A stretch of 10,507 nucleotides of DNA from Campylobacteraceae bacterium UBA1877. GTDB lineage: Bacteria > Campylobacterota > Campylobacteria > Campylobacterales > Campylobacteraceae. This document shows, one piece after another, positions 7,041 through 10,507 of this stretch. The notes under the pieces are model-generated. The model had not been told where the DNA came from, searched no databases, and worked only from the letters and a program-made list of their open reading frames with translations. The position numbers and the translations under genes were made by a program. Position 1 is the first letter of the stretch, and the number at the start of each line of letters is the position of its first letter. The stretch spans positions 1 through 10,507 of the forward strand of contig DDHL01000069.1 of the NCBI GenBank assembly GCA_002352945.1. Reading direction: 5' to 3'.

Positions 7041-7479
7041 CCAATGTCCTCGCGGCTTTATCGTGCCACGCTTCTCGCTTGGGATTTAGCATTGCCCAAA
7101 TAAAGCCTAAATAAAAAACTGTTTCACTAACTATTCTCACAGCTGCTCTTAGAAAGGATTGTCCTAATGAGGGATTATCCAAATCATATATGTAAATTAC
7201 ACGGATTTTAGCAACCATTTTTCCAAGTGTCGCACCATACATCCATACAAAAAAACCCTGATATAAAATCTTAATAAGCATCACATACATGACCATATTA
7301 TTCATAAGCAAAACGGTTTGCTCAATATCTACACTATTTGAAAACCTATCCCAATAAATTGCAATAAAGAGTAAAGAGACGAGCACTTCATCAATCATAA
7401 AAGCTACCGCTCTGGCTGGAATAGATGCTAGTGTAATATTTTCTTGTTCAAAACGTTTTATCAACTCTTCTTCGGTCAT
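7027..7479 (-). CDS. RDD family inner-membrane protein
   Basis: The 150-residue membrane protein has the marks of the RDD family: an Arg and Asp in the first membrane helix (R23 and D30 in PARAVAFMIDE), the GATLGKMVAKIRV motif at 82-94, and the C-terminal WHDKAART at 138-145. Hydrophobic segments lie at about 24-42, 62-81 and 118-131. RDD proteins are widespread and mostly without known function; some have been linked to ion transport or stress. The ATG overlaps the purD stop in an ATGA junction, and the 3' end overlaps the start of lptD, so it is translated as part of the purD-lptD unit. From memory an RDD gene also follows purD in Campylobacter. Family call is firm, function unknown. Confidence 0.9.
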   Translation of the reverse strand: MTEEELIKRFEQENITLASIPARAVAFMIDEVLVSLLFIAIYWDRFSNSVDIEQTVLLMNNMVMYVMLIKILYQGFFVWMYGATLGKMVAKIRVIYIYDLDNPSLGQSFLRAAVRIVSETVFYLGFIWAMLNPKREAWHDKAARTLVVNV

Positions 7480-8738
7480 TTATCCACCGCCTGATAAGCA
7501 ATATCTTTTCTATATTGCATTCCCTCAAATTCCACGCTTTCACACATCTTATAAGCGATTTCTTGTGCCTCTTTGACACTATTGCCAATGCCAACACCTA
7601 AAAGCACACGACCTCCGCTTGCAATAAGCCCGCTTTCCATCGAACCCTCAACTCCTGCAAACACTAAATGACCATTTTGTACCGAACTTGGTTTTATATG
7701 GATTGGAACTTTTAAAGAGCTCTTATATGGATAATTTTTACTAGCCACCACAACGCCAACTGCAACCTTTGGTAGCATCTTTACATGTAAAGATTGCAAA
7801 TCTTTTGTTGCAGCTTTATAAAAGAGTTCAGTTGCTGGCATATCAAGAAGGGGCATTAACACTTCACATTCAGGATCACCAAATCGAACATTATATTCAA
7901 GTACATAAATCTCACCATCAACAACCATGAGCCCAATAAACAAAACTCCACAAAAAGGAGTTTGCATATCGCTCATTCCCTTCAAAGTTGGCTCAATTAC
8001 CTTTTTTTTAACATCATCATATATTTTGTCATTTACTAAAGGAGTTGGCGCATAAGCACCCATTCCACCAGTATTTGGACCCTCATCATTATCAAGCAGA
8101 CGTTTATGATCTTGAGCAGCTGGCAACAGCACATAATCTTTTCCATCACAAATTGCAAAAATGGAAAGCTCATATCCATCTAAAAACTCTTCTACAATAA
8201 TTCTACGGCCAGCTTCGCCAAAACTCTCCCCTTCAAGCATTTTGCGCGCTGCATCATACGCTTCTTCATGGCTTTTGGCTATGATAACGCCTTTTCCAGC
8301 GCACAAACCATCAGCCTTTACCACAACAGGAGGTTTTAAACGCCCAATAAAAGCTTTGGCTTCATCAAAATTATCAGTTTGTAAAAATGCTGCTGTTGGG
8401 ATATTGTGTTTTTGCAAAAACTCTTTCATAAAAACTTTAGAGCTCTCAAGTCTTGCTGCAGCCTTAGATGGTCCAAAAATAGTTAGCCCATAGGATTCAA
8501 AGACATCAACAATTCCCTCGCTAAGCGGCGCTTCAGGACCAACAATTGTAAGGTCAATTTGCAATGATTGAGCCTTTTTGGCCAAAGATTCAAAGTTATC
8601 TAATATAAGATTTTCTCCAAGTGCTAAAGTAGCACCATTTCCAGGAGCAAAATAGAGTTTATTCAAAGTAGGGTCTTTTTTTAGAGCCAACCCCATTGCA
8701 TACTCACGTCCACCACTACCAATAATCAATACATTCAT
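7476..8738 (-). CDS. purD: Phosphoribosylamine--glycine ligase (GAR synthetase)
   Basis: PurD joins glycine to phosphoribosylamine with ATP, the second step of de novo purine synthesis, in the cytoplasm. At 420 residues it has the normal single-enzyme length (E. coli 429). The N-terminal domain begins MNVLIIGSGGREYA; the common form is GGREHA, so the His is Tyr here. The ATP-grasp part shows VVVKADGLCAGKGV at 138-151, DHKRLLDNDEGPNTGGMGAY at 210-229 and the metal/nucleotide motif EYNVRFGDPE at 281-290. The C-terminal domain ends with SGGRVLLGVGIG. Start: ATG with GGAG eight bases upstream. This GGAG directly follows the T-tract of a strong terminator at 8751-8792, so expression must come by read-through of that terminator or from a promoter I do not see. 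The gene overlaps the RDD gene by four bases. Confidence 0.98.
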   Translation of the reverse strand: MNVLIIGSGGREYAMGLALKKDPTLNKLYFAPGNGATLALGENLILDNFESLAKKAQSLQIDLTIVGPEAPLSEGIVDVFESYGLTIFGPSKAAARLESSKVFMKEFLQKHNIPTAAFLQTDNFDEAKAFIGRLKPPVVVKADGLCAGKGVIIAKSHEEAYDAARKMLEGESFGEAGRRIIVEEFLDGYELSIFAICDGKDYVLLPAAQDHKRLLDNDEGPNTGGMGAYAPTPLVNDKIYDDVKKKVIEPTLKGMSDMQTPFCGVLFIGLMVVDGEIYVLEYNVRFGDPECEVLMPLLDMPATELFYKAATKDLQSLHVKMLPKVAVGVVVASKNYPYKSSLKVPIHIKPSSVQNGHLVFAGVEGSMESGLIASGGRVLLGVGIGNSVKEAQEIAYKMCESVEFEGMQYRKDIAYQAVDK

Positions 8739-8750
8739 AGGCTACACTCC

Positions 8751-8792
8751 AAAAAAATAGCACACTACCAACCCATATTGGCAGTGTGCTAT
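8751..8792 (-). terminator. Strong intrinsic terminator after the 6S-like RNA, directly before purD
   Basis: On the minus strand, arms 8792-8778 and 8771-8757 form a 15-bp stem with one G-U pair and a six-base loop (TATGGG), followed by seven T residues at 8757-8751. This fits Rho-independent termination very well. The purD ribosome binding site GGAG (8750-8747) begins at the next base. It probably ends the RNA starting near 9002 and may also act as an attenuator for purD. Confidence 0.93.
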
Positions 8793-9002
8793 CTGATGTA
8801 AACCCAAGCGAGCGTTCCGCTAATGTAATTGGCCCAGTTAGTGCCAAAATTGCAAAAATGACGCCCCTTTTAGGCTGCAACTTCTCATCTTTTATGTAAA
8901 GATTCAAACGAAGCCACAGACACACCAGTTACGTACGCTTTTCGCCCATACAAATGTGTTGGACCCTCAAGTATACGGGTGGCGCATCGCCCAGGTTTAC
9001 AT
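8793..9002 (-). ncRNA. ssrS: Probable 6S RNA (ssrS), also readable as the purD RNA motif
   Basis: 6S RNA binds sigma-70 RNA polymerase by mimicking an open promoter. This region has no convincing gene but a strong fold. The 5' strand 9002-8987 pairs with 8811-8796 over 16 bp (three G-U pairs), then after one bulged base 8985-8983 pairs with 8814-8812, giving a 19-bp closing helix around about 170 nt. Inside are a perfect 6-bp hairpin (ATCTTT, loop ACATA, AAAGAT, 8903-8887), enclosed by a weaker 10-bp helix (CTGTGGCTTC with GAAGTTGCAG), and a hairpin TTGGC/GCCAA on the 3' side, where 6S RNAs often have one. A perfect -10 lies seven bases before 9002 and a strong terminator follows. The length of about 210 nt fits 6S. 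From memory, a conserved RNA upstream of purD in Epsilonproteobacteria was named the purD motif and the H. pylori 6S RNA maps near purD. The alternative is a purD riboswitch or attenuator. Confidence 0.65.
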
Positions 9003-9009
9003 AAGAGCA

Positions 9010-9015
9010 ATTATA
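9010..9015 (-). promoter_or_regulatory. -10 box (TATAAT) of the 6S-like RNA promoter
   Basis: This is a perfect TATAAT on the minus strand that overlaps the hemD stop codon (9011-9013). A start seven bases downstream would be A9002, exactly the first base of the long closing helix, so promoter and RNA structure support each other. The upstream sequence is A/T-rich without a clear -35. Confidence 0.7.
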
Positions 9016-9676
9016 AGCTATTTTTGCTTAAGTTCTCGTATAATTGATGAGCCATTGAGACACAAGCATCTATACTCTGCCTAGGTGCTGTATAGGATGC
9101 AATATAGGAGGGCAAAGCTGCTGCAGTTTTATATCCAATGCAAACAGCTCTCCACGAAGCATCCCAAGTAAAACACTCAAGAAAACACTTAACTGTAGAT
9201 GGTGAGGTAAAAATAATCACGCTTGCTGATGGGGGTTTTTTAATCTCATCACACGGCACACAACGTGTTTCATAGCCAATAAATTCATCCAAATTTACAT
9301 TAAAATTTTTTAATATTCCAGCAACGTCACTTACTACCTCTTTAGGGCGCACTAATGCAACCAATTTATCTTGCAAGAGTGGGGCGATTTCGTGTGCAAA
9401 CTCATCCCCATACCCTTGCGATGAAATAAATTTTACAACTCCTCCAGCCTTTTTTACAGCATCGGCCGTGCCTTGGCCTATAACATAACAGGGTACACTC
9501 TTCCAATTTATTCTAAAAAGCTCTAAAGCGCGAACTGCATTTTTTGATGTAAGGATTAATCCATCATATTTTTCGCATAAAAACTTTAACGGCAAATAGT
9601 GTATATGGATAACTCCAAGCTGTTTTGCCTTAGGATGAGATGTGGTTCCTGTTAAATAGACCAATTTTATTCCCAC
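9011..9676 (-). CDS. hemD: Uroporphyrinogen-III synthase
   Basis: HemD closes hydroxymethylbilane with inversion of ring D to make uroporphyrinogen III, the branch point to haem, sirohaem and cobalamin. Sequence identity is always low in this family, but the usual pattern is here: [14 protein letters not shown] at 38-51, the Rossmann-like [16 protein letters not shown] at 64-79, the second-domain [14 protein letters not shown] at 154-167, then [12 protein letters not shown] at 177-188, and [14 protein letters not shown] at 197-210. At 221 residues it is slightly shorter than the E. coli protein (246). Start: GTG at 9676 overlaps the guaA end by ten bases. A TTG at 9664, two bases after the guaA stop and six bases after GGGA, is a real alternative that would give MVYLTGT. 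Its last codon and stop hold the -10 box of the RNA that follows. Confidence 0.88.
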   Translation of the reverse strand: MGIKLVYLTGTTSHPKAKQLGVIHIHYLPLKFLCEKYDGLILTSKNAVRALELFRINWKSVPCYVIGQGTADAVKKAGGVVKFISSQGYGDEFAHEIAPLLQDKLVALVRPKEVVSDVAGILKNFNVNLDEFIGYETRCVPCDEIKKPPSASVIIFTSPSTVKCFLECFTWDASWRAVCIGYKTAAALPSYIASYTAPRQSIDACVSMAHQLYENLSKNSL

Positions 9677-10507
9677 TCAATTGTTGCAGGAGGCTTGCTT
9701 GAGATGTCATAAACCACGCGGTTTATGCCATCAACTTCATTGATAATTCTTCGACTAATATTTTCTAATATGTCGTGAGGAATATGAGCAAAGGTTGCAG
9801 TCATTCCATCGGTTGCCTCAACTATCCGAACGCATACTGCATTTTCATAAGTTCGATTATCACCCATAACACCGACACTTTTTACATTTAGTAACACTGT
9901 GAAAGCTTGCCATGTCTTATCATAAAATCCGGATGCTTTTAACTCTTCAAGCATGATTACATCTGCTTTTCGTAGCAATTCAAGATCTTCTTTATTTACC
10001 TCACCCATAATACGTATTCCAAGTCCTGGCCCTGGAAAAGGATGGCGGCCTATCATCTCTTTTGGCAAACCTAGCTCCAAACCTAAAGCCCTTACTTCAT
10101 CTTTAAAAATTTCCCGCAAAGGCTCAATCAATTCAAATTGCATCCAATCGGGTAATCCCCCAACATTATGGTGTGACTTAATAGTTTTTGAAGGTCCTTT
10201 TACAGCTACTGATTCAATAACATCTGTATAAAGAGTGCCTTGGGCTAAATACTCAATTCCTTTGTGCTTCTTAGCTTCTGCTTCAAACACTTCAATAAAG
10301 GTTTCACCAATGATTTTACGCTTTTTTTCAGGATCAACCACCCCTTTGAGGCGGCTAAGAAAAATCTCTGATGCATCAACTGTTATTAAATCTACATTCA
10401 ATCTTGTCTTAAAAGCTGCTTCTACCTGCTCTCTCTCATTAGCACGCAATAATCCATTGTCTACAAAAACGGGCACTAGCTGATCCCCAATAGCCTCAGC
10501 CAATAAT
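9667..10507 (-). CDS. guaA: GMP synthase (glutamine-hydrolysing), C-terminal half (runs off the right edge)
   Basis: GuaA converts XMP, ATP and glutamine to GMP in the cytoplasm. The visible 279 codons cover most of the ATP-pyrophosphatase domain, beginning after the SGGVDSS loop, which must lie beyond the edge, and the whole dimerisation domain. Marks are [46 protein letters not shown], the XMP-binding region [23 protein letters not shown], and the invariant C-terminus KPPATIEWE. The N-terminal glutamine amidotransferase domain is outside the window; a complete protein should have about 510 residues. The frame is open to the edge. The true start is not visible, and a TTG at 10503 is only an internal leucine codon. 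The gene leads into hemD with a ten-base overlap or a two-base gap. Confidence 0.97.
   Translation of the reverse strand, partial: LLAEAIGDQLVPVFVDNGLLRANEREQVEAAFKTRLNVDLITVDASEIFLSRLKGVVDPEKKRKIIGETFIEVFEAEAKKHKGIEYLAQGTLYTDVIESVAVKGPSKTIKSHHNVGGLPDWMQFELIEPLREIFKDEVRALGLELGLPKEMIGRHPFPGPGLGIRIMGEVNKEDLELLRKADVIMLEELKASGFYDKTWQAFTVLLNVKSVGVMGDNRTYENAVCVRIVEATDGMTATFAHIPHDILENISRRIINEVDGINRVVYDISSKPPATIEWE

Noticed and set aside
8716..8925. A 69-codon open frame on the minus strand between hemD and purD (starts MCLWLRLNLY)
   Set aside because: It runs through the 6S-like RNA, the terminator stem and into purD codons, and has no good ribosome binding site. The RNA structure explains the region better.
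8751..9002. SRP RNA, tmRNA or RNase P RNA
   Set aside because: None of the conserved landmarks of these RNAs (SRP GGAAG/AGCAG loop region, tmRNA tRNA-like ends, RNase P GAGGAAAGTC) is present.

Overview
The window looks like a chromosomal core region of a member of the Campylobacterota (the former Epsilonproteobacteria), perhaps a free-living relative of Campylobacter. The evidence is AT-rich DNA, a subunit c of ATP synthase with a signal-peptide-like N-terminus, and the order guaA / hemD / purD / RDD protein / lptD / pnp. From memory this order resembles the guaA-purD-pnp neighbourhood of Campylobacter jejuni. The pairing of atpE with a sodium:neurotransmitter-symporter gene and an integral membrane protein gene also recalls C. 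jejuni. I could not check these comparisons here, and the genus is not identified.

Right to left on the minus strand there is a long collinear run. It starts with the 3' part of guaA (GMP synthase) and hemD (uroporphyrinogen-III synthase). A structured non-coding RNA of about 210 nt follows; I interpret it as 6S RNA, possibly the 'purD RNA motif' described for this group. It has its own -10 box at the hemD stop and a strong intrinsic terminator. Next come purD, a small RDD membrane protein, lptD (outer-membrane LPS assembly), a small J-domain protein, a COG1926-type phosphoribosyltransferase and pnp (polynucleotide phosphorylase). Junctions from purD to pnp are overlaps or gaps of one or two bases, so this stretch is probably one translationally coupled operon. 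After 105 bp with a promoter-like sequence come atpE and a tRNA-Leu(GAG).

At the left end, a 126-bp intergenic region separates two divergent genes. One is an NSS-family Na+-coupled transporter, cut off by the window edge on the minus strand. The other is a 259-residue multi-pass membrane protein of unknown function on the plus strand, which ends five bases from the 3' end of the convergent tRNA-Leu.

Functionally the region mixes purine synthesis (GuaA, PurD), tetrapyrrole synthesis (HemD), envelope biogenesis (LptD), RNA turnover (PNPase), energy conversion (AtpE) and probably global transcription control (6S RNA). No mobile element, CRISPR array, prophage or defence system is visible. The most interesting part is the RNA between hemD and purD: a 19-bp closing helix whose 5' strand has a competing 9-bp partner, and a terminator whose U-tract touches the purD ribosome binding site.
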